Positions 1-10,465 of a stretch of 64,000 nt of DNA are shown one piece after another; positions within the stretch are counted from its first letter, which is position 1, and each line of letters opens with the position of its first letter. This DNA is from an uncultured Haliea sp. GTDB lineage: Bacteria > Pseudomonadota > Gammaproteobacteria > Pseudomonadales > Halieaceae. The stretch covers positions 1-64,000 of the forward strand of contig CAMYIZ010000038.1 in NCBI GenBank assembly GCA_947258585.1, written 5' to 3'. The position numbers and the translations under genes were made by a program. Below the pieces are notes generated by a model. It saw nothing but the letters and a program-made list of their open reading frames with translations, ran no database searches and was not told where the DNA came from.

Positions 1-2
1 CC

Positions 3-407
3 GTGCCGGCGAGGCCCGCCAGCCGGGCCCCGCTCGCGCCTGTGACCGCATGGCGCTGGCCGGCGGCGGGGCCGGTCACCCGTGGTTATTCGGCGACAGT
101 GCACAAGGGCATTGATATCGGAGGCCAACGGGGTGACCCGGTGGTCGCTGTGGCCGCCGGAGAGGTCGTCTATGCGGGAACCGGTATCGTCGGTTTTGGT
201 GAACTGTTGATCATCAAGCATGATGATGTGTACCTCAGCGCCTACGGCCACAATGACCGCTTGCTGGTCGCCGAGGGAGACAGGGTTTCCGCGGGGCAAC
301 AGATCGCGGAGAAAGGCAGTAGCGGAACCGATACGGTAAAGCTGCATTTCGAGATTCGTCAGGAGGGCAGGCCGATTGACCCCATGCGCTTGCTGCCGGG
401 GCGGTAG
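3..407 (+). CDS. nlpD: M23 family peptidase / NlpD-like murein hydrolase activator, C-terminal part (5' truncated by window)
   Basis: Protein has the LytM/M23 core (VTRGYSATVHKGIDIGGQRGDPVVAVAAGEVVYAGTG...LHFEIRQEGRPIDPMRLLP); located immediately upstream of rpoS, the usual nlpD position. Confidence 0.88.
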   Translation: MPARPASRAPLAPVTAWRWPAAGPVTRGYSATVHKGIDIGGQRGDPVVAVAAGEVVYAGTGIVGFGELLIIKHDDVYLSAYGHNDRLLVAEGDRVSAGQQIAEKGSSGTDTVKLHFEIRQEGRPIDPMRLLPGR

Positions 408-511
408 CCGGCGCCGCGCCAGGCGTCTTGTGCTGGATGTTCGCCTTGAGGTAACCTGATCCACCGGCTCGTATACGCTCAGCTGTCAGAGTGCGCCAAT
501 GAGGTATCGCC

Positions 512-1582
512 ATGGATGTGGATACAAGAAAAATAAGCCCCAAAAGGACGGCCGCTGGCGGCAAGGCCAGTAAAGGAAATCCGCGTACCCCCCAGGTAAA
601 GACGCGGGCCGAAGACATCCCGGAAGACGAGTTGGAGTTGGAGCAGGCGGCTGCCGATGGGGCGCCGGACGAACTTCTCCTCGAAGAGAGTGAGGAAGCT
701 GCCGAGCAGCTGGCCTTTGACCGCGCCCGGTCTGCCCGCTCGGTTGAGAAGTCCCTGGACGCCACCCAGCTCTACCTGAACGAAATCGGTTTCTCGCCAC
801 TGCTGACTGCGGACGAGGAAAAGTACTACTCCCGTCTGGCGCTCAAGGGCGACGAGGCGGCCCGGCGCCGGATGATCGAGAGCAATCTGCGCCTGGTGGT
901 AAAGATCTCCCGCCGCTATATCAACCGCGGGCTGACCCTGCTGGATCTTATCGAGGAGGGCAACCTGGGCTTGATCCGCGCCGTGGAGAAGTTCGACCCG
1001 GAGCGCGGCTTCCGTTTTTCCACTTATGCCACCTGGTGGATCCGGCAGACAGTCGAGCGTGCGATCATGAACCAGACCCGCACCATTCGCCTGCCCATCC
1101 ACGTGGTCAAGGAGCTCAATGTTTACCTGCGTGCGGCGCGTGAGCTCACCCAGAAACTTGATCATGAGCCCAGCGCGGAAGAAATCGCCGACATGCTGGA
1201 CAAGCCTGCGGAGGACGTGAAGCGCCTGCTGGGGCTGAACGAGCGGGTGACTTCAATCGATGTTCCCGTGGGGCCGGAGTCGGACAAGGCGGTACTGGAT
1301 ACCATTGCCGATATTGGCGGCAGCGACCCTTCGCAGTTGCTGCAGGAGAACGATATCCGCGACAGCATCAGCCACTGGCTCGATGAACTGTCGGAAAAGC
1401 AGCGCGAGGTGGTGTCCCGGCGTTTCGGGCTCAGGGGACACGAGAGCAGTACGCTGGAAGAGGTGGGGCGGGAGATAGGATTGACCCGGGAGCGGGTGCG
1501 CCAGATCCAGGTGGAGGCCCTGCGACGCCTCCGTCAGATCATGGAGACAGAGGGCCTTACCGGGGACTCCCTGTTCAGCTGA
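512..1582 (+). CDS. rpoS: RNA polymerase sigma factor RpoS
   Basis: Sigma-70 regions 1.2-4.2 ([78 protein letters not shown]); synteny nlpD-rpoS-fdxA-mutS. Confidence 0.96.
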   Translation: MDVDTRKISPKRTAAGGKASKGNPRTPQVKTRAEDIPEDELELEQAAADGAPDELLLEESEEAAEQLAFDRARSARSVEKSLDATQLYLNEIGFSPLLTADEEKYYSRLALKGDEAARRRMIESNLRLVVKISRRYINRGLTLLDLIEEGNLGLIRAVEKFDPERGFRFSTYATWWIRQTVERAIMNQTRTIRLPIHVVKELNVYLRAARELTQKLDHEPSAEEIADMLDKPAEDVKRLLGLNERVTSIDVPVGPESDKAVLDTIADIGGSDPSQLLQENDIRDSISHWLDELSEKQREVVSRRFGLRGHESSTLEEVGREIGLTRERVRQIQVEALRRLRQIMETEGLTGDSLFS

Positions 1583-1584
1583 AC

Positions 1585-1908
1585 TCAGCGCTCCAGCAGG
1601 GCCAGTTTGTTGGGCTTGCCGGCCCATTCCTCGGCGTCGTCTGGCGCCGGTTTCATCTCGGTGATGTTGGGCCAGATTTCCGCCAGTTCCGCGTTGAGCT
1701 CCAGGAACACCTGCTGGTCCTCCGGGAGTTCGTCCTCTGAGTAGATCGCGTCTACCGGGCACTCTGGCTCGCACAGGGCGCAATCGATGCACTCGTCAGG
1801 GTGAATCACCAGGAAATTCGGGCCTTCGTAGAAGCAATCCACCGGGCAGACTTCCACACAGTCTGTGTGCTTGCACTTGATACACTGTTCACCAACAACA
1901 AAAGTCAT
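1585..1908 (-). CDS. fdxA: Ferredoxin FdxA (7Fe-8S type)
   Basis: [62 protein letters not shown], typical FdxA cysteine spacing. Confidence 0.95.
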   Translation of the reverse strand: MTFVVGEQCIKCKHTDCVEVCPVDCFYEGPNFLVIHPDECIDCALCEPECPVDAIYSEDELPEDQQVFLELNAELAEIWPNITEMKPAPDDAEEWAGKPNKLALLER

Positions 1909-2009
1909 GCCAGTCCTGCCTCATCTGCCCGTGGGCCCGTTCGAAGGTGGGCAAGTTTAACCGCTGCGGGGAGAGTTTTAAAGTGTTTACCCCGTATTGC
2001 GGCCGCCGT

Positions 2010-4568
2010 TCACTGCAGCTGGGAGCGCAAGTGATAGAGCTGCTCCAGCGCCTGTCGCGGGCTCAGGTCGTCGATCGCCAGCGCGGCCAGCTGGTCCAGC
2101 ACCGGGTGGGGAGCGGGCTCGCTGAACAGCTCGGCCTGGGCGGGCGCCGGTGCCGGCCCGGCGCGGTCCCGGCCCTGCTCCAGCTCCCGCAACTTGTCCC
2201 GGGCGGCGCGCAGTACCGGGTCCGGAATACCTGCCAGCTTGGCCACTTGCAGGCCGAAGCTGCGATTCGCGGGGCCCTCCTGGATATTGTGCAGGAAGAC
2301 CACGTGATCCTGGTGCTCGGTGGCGTCCAGGTGCACATTGGCCATGGTCGGGCACAGCTCCGGCAGGGCAGTCAGTTCGAAGTAGTGGGTGGCGAACAGG
2401 GTAAAGGCGCGGACCTGCTGCGCCAGCTGGATCGCCGCTGCCCAGGCCAGGCTGAGACCGTCGAAGGTACTGGTGCCGCGCCCGACCTCGTCCATCAGCA
2501 CCAGGCTGCGTTCGGTGGCGTTGTGCAGTATGTTGGCGGTTTCCGTCATTTCCACCATAAAGGTGGAGCGGCCGCTGGCGAGGTCATCCGAGGAGCCGAT
2601 ACGGGTGAAGATGCGGTCGATGGGCGACAGGCGCGCGCTGCTGGCGGGGACGAAGCTGCCGCTGTGGGCGAGCAGGGCGATAATCGCGTTCTGCCGCATA
2701 TAGGTCGATTTGCCGCCCATATTGGGCCCGGTGATCAGCAGCATCCGACGGCGCTGGTTGAGGAGGGCGTCGTTGGCGATGAAGGGCTCCTCCAGCACCT
2801 GCTCCACCACCAGGTGGCGGCCGCCGCTGATCTCGAACAGCAGCTCGTCGCTGAACTCGGGCTGGCACAGGCGCAGGGTCTCGGCACGCTCGGACAGGTT
2901 GGCCAGCACGTCCAGTTCCGCCACCGCGAGGGCGCTGTCCTGCAGCGGCGCCAGGTCCTCGTTCAGGCGCTCCAGCAGCGCATCGTAGAGGCCCTTTTCC
3001 CGGGCCAGGGCCCGGCTTTTTGCCGACAGGGCCTTGTCCTCGAAGGTTTTCAGCTCCGGGGTGATAAAGCGCTCGGCGTTCTTCAGGGTCTGGCGCCGCT
3101 GGTAGGTGTCCGGCGCCCGGTCTGACTGGCCGCGGCTGATCTCGATGTAGTAGCCATGGACCCGGTTGTAGCCCACTTTCAGGGTGCTGATGCCGGTCGC
3201 TTCGCGTTCGCGCTGCTCGATTTCCAGCAGGTAGTCACCGGCATTGCTGCTGATGCGGCGCAGTTCATCCAGTTCTTCGTCGTAGCCGCTGGCAATCACC
3301 CCGCCATCGCGGATCACCACCGGGGGATTGTCGCCAATTGCGCGCTCCAGCAGGTCACAGAGCTGCGGGAATTCGGCCGCCTGCTGCGACAGGGTCCCGA
3401 GCCGCCCGGAACTGCAGGTCTCCAGTTCCGAGCGCAGCCCCGGCAGGGCCTGCAGCGAGCTGCGCAGGCGGGTGAGGTCGCGGGGGCGCGCCGAGCGCAG
3501 GGCCACCCGGCTGAGGATGCGTTCCATGTCGCCTATGGGCTTGAGGGCGGCGCGCACTGGCTCGTACCCGTATTCCGCGCACAGGGCGCGAATCGCCTCG
3601 TGGCGTCGACGCAGGACCTCAGTATCCGTGAGTGGACGGTGCAGCCAGCGCCGCAGCAGGCGGCTACCCATGGCGGTGACACAGCGATCCATGACCGAGA
3701 GCAGGGTGTTGCTCTCACCGCCAGCCAGGTTGCGGTCGATCTCCAGGTTGCGGCGGGTGGCGGCGTCGAGGATCACACTTTCCGCCCGGCTTTCATGGGC
3801 AATGGCGCGAATATGGGGCAGGTTACTGCGCTGGGTGTCTTTCACATACTGCAACAGGCAGCCGGCGGCGCCGAGGGCCAGGCCCAGTTCGTCGCAGCCA
3901 AAGCCCTGCAGGTCGTGGGTCTGGAACTGCAGGTTCAGGGAGCGGCGAGCGCTGTCCTGGTCGAACTCCCAGACCGGCTGGGCGCGGGCCCCGCGGCGGG
4001 CGGTCACAACCGGGTAGGCAACGCTGTCCTGGTACAGGGTCTCCGCTGGATTCAGTCGCTGCAGCTCGCTGGCCAGTGCCTCCTCGCCAGTGACCTCCAG
4101 TACCCGGAAGCGGCCGCTGGCCAGGTCCAGCCAGGCGAGTCCGAACTGGTCCCGGTGCTGGGCCACCGCCAGCAGCAGGTTGTCCGCCCGTTCCTCCAGC
4201 AGGGCCTCGTCACTGAGCGTGCCGGGGGTGACGATGCGCACCACCTTGCGCTCCACCGGGCCCTTGCTGGTGGCCGGGTCGCCGATCTGCTCGCAGATGG
4301 CCACCGAGACCCCGGCCTTCACCAGCCGTGCCAGGTAGCCTTCCGCGGCGTGGTAGGGGACCCCGGCCATGGGAATGGGTTCACCGCCGGACTTGCCGCG
4401 CGCGGTGAGGGTGATGTCGAGCAGCTCCGCCGCCCGTTTGGCATCGTCGAAGAACAGTTCGTAGAAGTCGCCCATGCGGTAAAACAGCAGCTCCCGCGGG
4501 TGCTGGGCCTTGATGCGCAGGAACTGCTGCATCATGGGGGTGTGGGGGGATTCGGTATCACTGGTCAT
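2010..4568 (-). CDS. mutS: DNA mismatch repair protein MutS
   Basis: [55 protein letters not shown]; Walker [33 protein letters not shown]. Start set at internal Met (ORF extends to 4610). Confidence 0.96.
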   Translation of the reverse strand: MTSDTESPHTPMMQQFLRIKAQHPRELLFYRMGDFYELFFDDAKRAAELLDITLTARGKSGGEPIPMAGVPYHAAEGYLARLVKAGVSVAICEQIGDPATSKGPVERKVVRIVTPGTLSDEALLEERADNLLLAVAQHRDQFGLAWLDLASGRFRVLEVTGEEALASELQRLNPAETLYQDSVAYPVVTARRGARAQPVWEFDQDSARRSLNLQFQTHDLQGFGCDELGLALGAAGCLLQYVKDTQRSNLPHIRAIAHESRAESVILDAATRRNLEIDRNLAGGESNTLLSVMDRCVTAMGSRLLRRWLHRPLTDTEVLRRRHEAIRALCAEYGYEPVRAALKPIGDMERILSRVALRSARPRDLTRLRSSLQALPGLRSELETCSSGRLGTLSQQAAEFPQLCDLLERAIGDNPPVVIRDGGVIASGYDEELDELRRISSNAGDYLLEIEQREREATGISTLKVGYNRVHGYYIEISRGQSDRAPDTYQRRQTLKNAERFITPELKTFEDKALSAKSRALAREKGLYDALLERLNEDLAPLQDSALAVAELDVLANLSERAETLRLCQPEFSDELLFEISGGRHLVVEQVLEEPFIANDALLNQRRRMLLITGPNMGGKSTYMRQNAIIALLAHSGSFVPASSARLSPIDRIFTRIGSSDDLASGRSTFMVEMTETANILHNATERSLVLMDEVGRGTSTFDGLSLAWAAAIQLAQQVRAFTLFATHYFELTALPELCPTMANVHLDATEHQDHVVFLHNIQEGPANRSFGLQVAKLAGIPDPVLRAARDKLRELEQGRDRAGPAPAPAQAELFSEPAPHPVLDQLAALAIDDLSPRQALEQLYHLRSQLQ

Positions 4569-4684
4569 TGCGGGTGAACTTGCTGTCGCTCCAGGCAGGC
4601 GGTGCAGCATACCAAACCCCGGGACCCGCCATCGTCTTTTGTTCCTGTCGGGGCATGGTGTTCAGGCTGATCGGGTATTGGTGC

Positions 4685-5188
4685 TCAATGCAGCACCGAG
4701 CGCGGCTGCTGGCGGGTGGTGCCGTCCTCGGAAAACAGGTAGTCCAGCCGCAGGCACTCTTCCGCCAGCAGCAGGGTGGCCTGCATGGCGATGGCGACAA
4801 AGTGGTTGAATTGCCCCTGGGTCAGGCCCTCGTTGCCGGGGAAGATGCTGGCAGCCACCAGTTGCGGGGTGGCGTCATCGACGATGTCGAGAAAGATCTT
4901 CAGGGTCGGGTATTCCATGTTCAGGCGCCCCAGGTCCGCCGCCACGGCGAGCAGGGCCATCGGCCGGATTTCCAGCTCGGTGGTGAACAACAGGCCAAAG
5001 GACTCCTGGATCAGGCGACTGTCCAGCACGCCCTCCTGTGCGCGGACTTCGCTCAGATGCAGGTTGTCGCAGTGCTCGCAGACATAGCTGTCGACCACGG
5101 CGGCCTTGAGCCAGCGTTCCAGCAGGGAGCGATCGGGGTTAACGGGTGAAGGCATGGCAATGGCATATCCGGTGAACTGGAGGGGCAT
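4685..5188 (-). CDS. Conserved hypothetical protein, possibly YbjN-like
   Basis: Intact ORF, no competing ORF with recognisable domains; fold assignment from overall look only. Start may be the internal Met (MPSPVNPDRSLLERWLKAA). Confidence 0.6.
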   Translation of the reverse strand: MPLQFTGYAIAMPSPVNPDRSLLERWLKAAVVDSYVCEHCDNLHLSEVRAQEGVLDSRLIQESFGLLFTTELEIRPMALLAVAADLGRLNMEYPTLKIFLDIVDDATPQLVAASIFPGNEGLTQGQFNHFVAIAMQATLLLAEECLRLDYLFSEDGTTRQQPRSVLH

Positions 5189-5268
5189 TTTACGCCAAGG
5201 AATCGCGATCCTCTACCGCCTTCTGTGCTCGCGAATCCGTTCCCAATCCGCAACTGTGCTATAAACCA

Positions 5269-6753
5269 GTGATGGGCCTTGACATCCGACACTCTCAGTT
5301 CACCCCCGCCGATTACCGTTGCTTTGGTGAGCGCCTGGAGCGCAATCTCGAGCGCCTGCGCGAGGTTCTGGCGGTGCCGGGCTTCGGCGAGGGCCCGGGT
5401 TCGCTGGGTGCGGAACTGGAGCTGTATATCGTGGACCAGGAGGGGCGCCCGGCGCTGCTCAATGCGGAGCTGCAGGCCGAGGCGCGTGATCCGCAGCTTA
5501 CCCTGGAATTGAATCGCTACAATCTGGAGTACAACCTGTCGCCGGTTGCCATCGCCGGCGACCCGCTGCGGGCGCTGGAGCGGGAAATTCTGGCCAAGCT
5601 CCAGTCCCTGCGCAGCCTCGCGGCCGGGCACGGCGCCCGCATCGTCCCCATCGGGATTCTCCCGACCCTGCAATTGGCGGACTTTGGCCCCGCCTGCCTG
5701 ACCGGGAAAACGCGTTTCACTGCCCTGGTCGAGCAGCTTATCGCCCGTCGCGGCAGCCAGTTCCGGGTTGATCTCAACGGCCGGCACCCGCTGCGGGTAG
5801 AGATGGACGATGTGACCCTGGAGGGCGCCAATACGTCGTTCCAGGTACATTACCGGGTTCCCCCTCGACAGTTCGCCGACACCTTCAATTCCATCCAGGC
5901 GGTGACGCCACTGGCCCTGGCGATCGCGGGTAATTCTCCCACCCTGTTCGGTCACAGCCTGTGGCAGGAGACCCGGATTCCGCTGTTCAAGCAGTCGATC
6001 GATACCCGCCTGCCGGACCGCTACCACTGGCATGAACCCGCGCGCGTCAACGTTGGCCAGGGCTGGGTGCGGCGCGAGGCCTTCGAACTGTTTGTCGAGG
6101 CGGTGCGTCTGTATCAGCCCCTGCTGCCGGTGTGCGCCGAAGACCCCGCTGACCGTGAACTTGCGGCAATGCCCCCGCAACTGCCGGAGCTGCAGCTGCA
6201 CCAGAGCACGGTCTGGCTGTGGAACCGGCCAGTCTACGACGCCGCGTGCGGCGGCCACCTGCGGATCGAGATGCGCGCGCTGCCGGCGGGCCCGACGGCG
6301 GCGGACATGGTCGCCAATGCCGCGTTCCTCATCGGCATGGCGGAGGGGCTGCGGCCTGCGATCAACACCTGGTTGCCGGCCCTGCCGTTCAATTTTGCCG
6401 AGCACAATTTCTACCGGGCCGCCCAATACGGTCTTGAAGCGCGCCTGGTGTGGCCGAGGGACCGGCAGTGTGCCTGTGAAGAGCGGACTGCAGCGGCCAT
6501 TATCGCCGACATGCTGCCGGTGGCGCGGCGCGGGCTCCTTGCGATCGGCATCGACGAGGCCTCCGTGGCTCACTACCTCGGTATTATCGAGCGGCGTCTG
6601 GCAAACGGCCAGACCGGGGCCCGCTGGCAGCTGGCGCAGCTGGAACAGTCCGGGGCAGGTGCCCGGCCCGACGCCGGCGGTTTGCACGCCCTGCTGGAGG
6701 CCTACCTGGTACACAGTGCTGGCAATAATCCGGTCTCGGAGTGGTCCCTGTGA
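5269..6753 (+). CDS. Glutamate-cysteine ligase (GCS2)-like family protein
   Basis: GCS2-like features (SLGAELELYIVDQEGRPALLN, HHxx-type core and GNSPTLFGH); continuous 494 aa ORF overlapping the next gene. Confidence 0.75.
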   Translation: MMGLDIRHSQFTPADYRCFGERLERNLERLREVLAVPGFGEGPGSLGAELELYIVDQEGRPALLNAELQAEARDPQLTLELNRYNLEYNLSPVAIAGDPLRALEREILAKLQSLRSLAAGHGARIVPIGILPTLQLADFGPACLTGKTRFTALVEQLIARRGSQFRVDLNGRHPLRVEMDDVTLEGANTSFQVHYRVPPRQFADTFNSIQAVTPLALAIAGNSPTLFGHSLWQETRIPLFKQSIDTRLPDRYHWHEPARVNVGQGWVRREAFELFVEAVRLYQPLLPVCAEDPADRELAAMPPQLPELQLHQSTVWLWNRPVYDAACGGHLRIEMRALPAGPTAADMVANAAFLIGMAEGLRPAINTWLPALPFNFAEHNFYRAAQYGLEARLVWPRDRQCACEERTAAAIIADMLPVARRGLLAIGIDEASVAHYLGIIERRLANGQTGARWQLAQLEQSGAGARPDAGGLHALLEAYLVHSAGNNPVSEWSL

Positions 6754-7790
6754 GACGCTTCCGGTTTCTTCGCAATCCGCTGGCCACCGAGATTGGCAAC
6801 AGCGTGGAAGCTTTCCTGCGCTATCTGGGGGGACCGACGAGTATCTTCCTGGAAGGCGCTGATGGTAGCCGGACCCGCGCCTTTGTCACCCTGTTGCACG
6901 GCAACGAGCCCTCCGGTGCGATGGCCCTGTTCCGCTGGCTGAAATCTGCGCGCCAACCCGCTGTCAACACCGTGTGTATCATTGCCTCGGTGGAGGCGGC
7001 CCTGGCGTCGCCGCTATTCAGTCACAGGATGTTGCCGGGGCACCGGGATCTCAACCGCTGTTTCCGCCCGCCTTTCGACGACGACCAGGGGCTTCTGGCG
7101 GAGGAGATTCTCGAGATCCTGCGCCTGCACGCTCCGGAGGCGGTGGTGGACATGCACAATACCTCCGGCAGCGGGCCGGCGTTCGGCGTCTGCACCCACA
7201 TGGACCGGCAGCATGACGCCCTGGTATCACTGTTCACGGGGCGCATGATCGTGACCCGGCTCAATCTCGGCGCCCTGATGGAGATCAGCGAGCACCGCTA
7301 TCCGACGGTGACGGTGGAAGTGGGCGGGCGTCTGGATGACTGCGCGCATGAGCTGGCGTGGTCGGGGCTTTGCGAGTACCTGGAGAGGCCACAGGTGCTG
7401 GCGGGCGATGTCGTGGATTGGGGGCTGGAACTGTTGCGCAACCCTATCCGGCTGGAGCTTAACCCCGGGGTGGAGCTGGCGTATGCGGAACAGCCCGATC
7501 CCGGTGTTCCCGTGACGCTGCGGCCGGATATCGAGCAGCTGAATTTCGGTGTCGTGCAAGCGGATGTGCCCCTGGGCTGGGTCAGGGACGATTTGCGCTC
7601 ACTGTTCTGGGCCCAGGATGTGAGCGGCCGCTGCGCCGTTGCCCGCCTGTTGCGGGTGGAGGAGGGCCGCCTGTTTCCGGCTGCGCCGCTGAAACTGTTC
7701 ATGATCACCACCAATGCCGCTATCGCACGCAGCGATTGCCTGTTTTACGCCATTGAGCAGGGCGGCGCGGAGGACTCGGTGCCTGCCTGA
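6741..7790 (+). CDS. Succinylglutamate desuccinylase/aspartoacylase (AstE/AspA, M14-like) family protein
   Basis: Zn-site motif LLHGNEPSGAMALF, VDMHNTSGSGPAFG and TVTVEVGG; overlaps stop of upstream GCS2-like gene. Confidence 0.85.
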   Translation: MVPVRRFRFLRNPLATEIGNSVEAFLRYLGGPTSIFLEGADGSRTRAFVTLLHGNEPSGAMALFRWLKSARQPAVNTVCIIASVEAALASPLFSHRMLPGHRDLNRCFRPPFDDDQGLLAEEILEILRLHAPEAVVDMHNTSGSGPAFGVCTHMDRQHDALVSLFTGRMIVTRLNLGALMEISEHRYPTVTVEVGGRLDDCAHELAWSGLCEYLERPQVLAGDVVDWGLELLRNPIRLELNPGVELAYAEQPDPGVPVTLRPDIEQLNFGVVQADVPLGWVRDDLRSLFWAQDVSGRCAVARLLRVEEGRLFPAAPLKLFMITTNAAIARSDCLFYAIEQGGAEDSVPA

Positions 7791-7808
7791 TCACCGGCAG
7801 CAGAACAA

Positions 7809-8370
7809 TCAGTCTTCCCAACCCCAGGGGGCCGGCGGCAGAGCCACTGACTGGCTGAGGTCAAAATCCACCTGGAACGCGCGCGACGTGCCCAGCCGCC
7901 AGAGGCCATAAGTGAAAACCTCGCCGGGCGCGACCCGCATGGTCCAGACATTGGCGAAAGCGGGCTCGATGACTTCGCGGGTCTCCTCGTCGGCGGGAAA
8001 CAGCTGTTCCCCGGCGCGACCCGCGTTGGTGCTGGTGCCGCCGTACATCGTGATGGCATCGGGGCTGCCATCGGCGTGGCGGTGATCGTGCTTGAGGGTG
8101 ATCCGGTCGCCGTCGCGGGTCAGGACCCAGGTGCGGGAGAGGTCGTCGCCGACCACAAAGGGAATCCGGATCCGGGTGTCGGAACACTCCCTCACGTGCA
8201 TGACCAGTGACTTGCCGGCGAACTCGTCATCCGCGGGGGCGTCCACCAGCTCCCCGGCGAAGGCCTTGCCGCAGAGAGCGGTCAGCGCCTGCCAGTAGTC
8301 TTCAGCGGGAGTGCCGTGGACCGAGCCTGCGAGCAGCAGGGTGAGCAATAGGGCGATGGGGCGCACCGCA
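7809..8370 (-). CDS. Hypothetical secreted protein
   Basis: N-terminal hydrophobic signal-like segment (RPIALLLTLLLAGSVHG) inside ORF 7809..8495; start codon approximate. Confidence 0.6.
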
Positions 8371-8533
8371 GTTCTCCCTGGAATCCGGACGGGGGTAGGG
8401 AGCTTACACCATTCCGGAGACCGTGCCTCCCCTTCCCTGCAAACGTGTCGCCTGAACAGGCAGGTACCTGATGGGGTGGACGAATTTGCCCGCATTTGTC
8501 TGGATTTGGGGCTTGCAATTGCCGCTCAATGCA

Positions 8534-8549
8534 CTGAGTATATATACAG
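8534..8549 (+). promoter_or_regulatory. LexA/SOS box upstream of recA
   Basis: ctgagtatatatacag matches CTGTATATATATACAG (CTG-N10-CAG) at 14/16, about 75 bp upstream of recA ATG. Confidence 0.88.
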
Positions 8550-8623
8550 TAGTCAGGTCCGGCGCCGAGCGGCGGCCAGACCCCGAATCAGCAGCGCAGC
8601 AACAACCACAGGAGCAGTCGATT

Positions 8624-9676
8624 ATGGACGCCAACAAGCAGAAAGCACTGGACGCCGCCCTCAGCCAGATTGAACGCCAGTTTGGCAAGGGTACGGTCAT
8701 GCGCATGGGTGACAACGAACGCGTTGCCATGCCCGCCATCTCCACCGGCTCCCTGGGGCTGGACATCGCCCTCGGTATCGGTGGCCTGCCCAAGGGACGA
8801 ATCTGCGAGATCTACGGCCCCGAATCATCCGGCAAGACCACGCTGACCCTGCAGGTGATCGCCGAGTCCCAGAAGCAGGGCGGCACCGCGGCCTTTATCG
8901 ACGCCGAGCACGCGCTGGATCCCTCCTACGCGGAAAAGCTCGGGGTGCAGGTGGACGATCTCATCCTCTCCCAGCCGGACACCGGCGAGCAGGCCCTGGA
9001 AGTTGCCGAGATGCTGGTGCGCTCGGGTGCCGTGGACGTGCTGGTGATCGACTCTGTCGCGGCGTTGACGCCGAAGGCCGAGATCGAAGGCGAGATGGGC
9101 GATTCCCATGTGGGTTTGCAGGCCCGCCTGCTGAGCCAGGCCATGCGCAAGCTCACCGGGGCCATCAAGCACAGTAATTGCCTGGTCATCTTCATCAACC
9201 AGATCCGCATGAAGATCGGGGTGATGTTCGGCAACCCGGAAACCACCACCGGCGGTAATGCACTGAAGTTTTACTCCTCGGTGCGCCTGGACATCCGTCG
9301 TATCGGCGCGGTCAAGGACGGTGACGAGGTCATCGGCAACGAGACCCGGGTGAAAGTGGTCAAGAACAAGGTGTCGCCGCCGTTCAAGCAGGCGGAGTTC
9401 CAGATCATGTACGGCAAGGGTATCTACCACATGGGCGAGGTGATCGACTGGGGTGTCAAGCTCAACCTGGTCGACAAGTCCGGTGCCTGGTATGCCTACA
9501 AGGGCGACAAGATTGGCCAGGGCAAGGCCAATGCAGCCAAGTTCCTGGAGGACAACCTGGCCATTGCCAACGAGATCGAAACCGAGATCCGCAAGCAGAT
9601 GATGGTTGGCCTGGCGCCGCCGAAGAAGGGGGGCAAGGAAGCCATTGCCGTCGAAGACGACCTCGCCGACGAGTGA
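8624..9676 (+). CDS. recA: Recombinase RecA
   Basis: [30 protein letters not shown]...[38 protein letters not shown] extension upstream to 8471 covers the SOS promoter and is not coding. Confidence 0.98.
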   Translation: MDANKQKALDAALSQIERQFGKGTVMRMGDNERVAMPAISTGSLGLDIALGIGGLPKGRICEIYGPESSGKTTLTLQVIAESQKQGGTAAFIDAEHALDPSYAEKLGVQVDDLILSQPDTGEQALEVAEMLVRSGAVDVLVIDSVAALTPKAEIEGEMGDSHVGLQARLLSQAMRKLTGAIKHSNCLVIFINQIRMKIGVMFGNPETTTGGNALKFYSSVRLDIRRIGAVKDGDEVIGNETRVKVVKNKVSPPFKQAEFQIMYGKGIYHMGEVIDWGVKLNLVDKSGAWYAYKGDKIGQGKANAAKFLEDNLAIANEIETEIRKQMMVGLAPPKKGGKEAIAVEDDLADE

Positions 9677-9716
9677 TTGCATACCCGGTGGCCCTGTGGT
9701 CACCGGTGATTTCCGG

Positions 9717-9763
9717 CGCCGGGGCCCACTGACCCCACTCTCACACCCCCGGCGTCTTTTTCT
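9717..9763 (+). terminator. Rho-independent terminator/attenuator between recA and recX
   Basis: cgccgggg ... ccccggcg followed by tctttttctt; loop about 22 nt. Confidence 0.6.
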
Positions 9764-9786
9764 TGGCAACAGCGGGGTGAACACCG

Positions 9787-10365
9787 GTGCCAACAGACCC
9801 CACGAGAACAGGCGAGAGCACGGACATTGCTGCCGGCGCGGATAGGGAGGCTGTGCGCCCTGCCGATGTGCGGTTGGCCGCCCTGAACCTGCTCGCGCGT
9901 CGTGAACATTCCCTGTCTGAACTCCAGACCAAACTCTGCCGGCGCTTCGATGCTCCCGACCTGGTGGCCTCCATTGTGCACGAGCTGCAACGGGAGAACC
10001 TGCAGAGCGACCAGCGCTACGCCGAGAGCCTGCTGCGGCAGCGCCTGCAGCGGGGCTATGGACCGGCTCGCATTCGCCAGGACATGCGTGAACGCGGCCT
10101 GGATGAGTCGGCGATAGCCACCGCTCACGCCGCTGTCGAACCAGACTGGTTTGCGCTGGCCGAGGACGTGTTCAAGCGCAAGTTTGGCAGTCGCCCAGTG
10201 GGGGCGCCCGCCGGCGACCCCGGTCGACAGGATGAAAATGTCGCCGGCCCGGACGCACGCCGGGAAGCACAGGAGGCGGCGTTCCGGGAAAAGGCCCGGC
10301 GCATGCGCTTTATGCAGTATCGTGGCTTTGCCACCGAGCATTTTCGGCATTTACTGGAGGATTGA
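9787..10365 (+). CDS. recX: Regulatory protein RecX
   Basis: RLAALNLLARREHSLSELQTKLCRRFDAPDLVASIVHELQRENLQSDQRYAESLLRQRLQRGYGPARIRQDMRERGLDE; directly downstream of recA; GTG start. Confidence 0.93.
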   Translation: MPTDPTRTGESTDIAAGADREAVRPADVRLAALNLLARREHSLSELQTKLCRRFDAPDLVASIVHELQRENLQSDQRYAESLLRQRLQRGYGPARIRQDMRERGLDESAIATAHAAVEPDWFALAEDVFKRKFGSRPVGAPAGDPGRQDENVAGPDARREAQEAAFREKARRMRFMQYRGFATEHFRHLLED

Positions 10366-10465
10366 GGGCTGGTCGAAGCGTGGATCTTTGCTATCCTCCG
10401 CTGCCCCCGTCCATGAGCTGTCCCTATGATATTCACCTCCAGACTGCGAATCCGGCGCGATACCC

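Noticed and set aside
1947-4577. Long plus-strand ORFs 1947..3125 and 3156..4577 opposite mutS
   Set aside because: Antisense shadow ORFs of high-GC coding DNA; low-complexity Q/G/A/V-rich translations, mutS is unambiguous
5053-6714. 553 aa minus-strand ORF opposite the GCS2-like gene
   Set aside because: Antisense shadow ORF, no recognisable domain
8471-8623. N-terminal extension of RecA in the ORF track
   Set aside because: Region holds the SOS promoter; conserved RecA N-terminus begins at 8624
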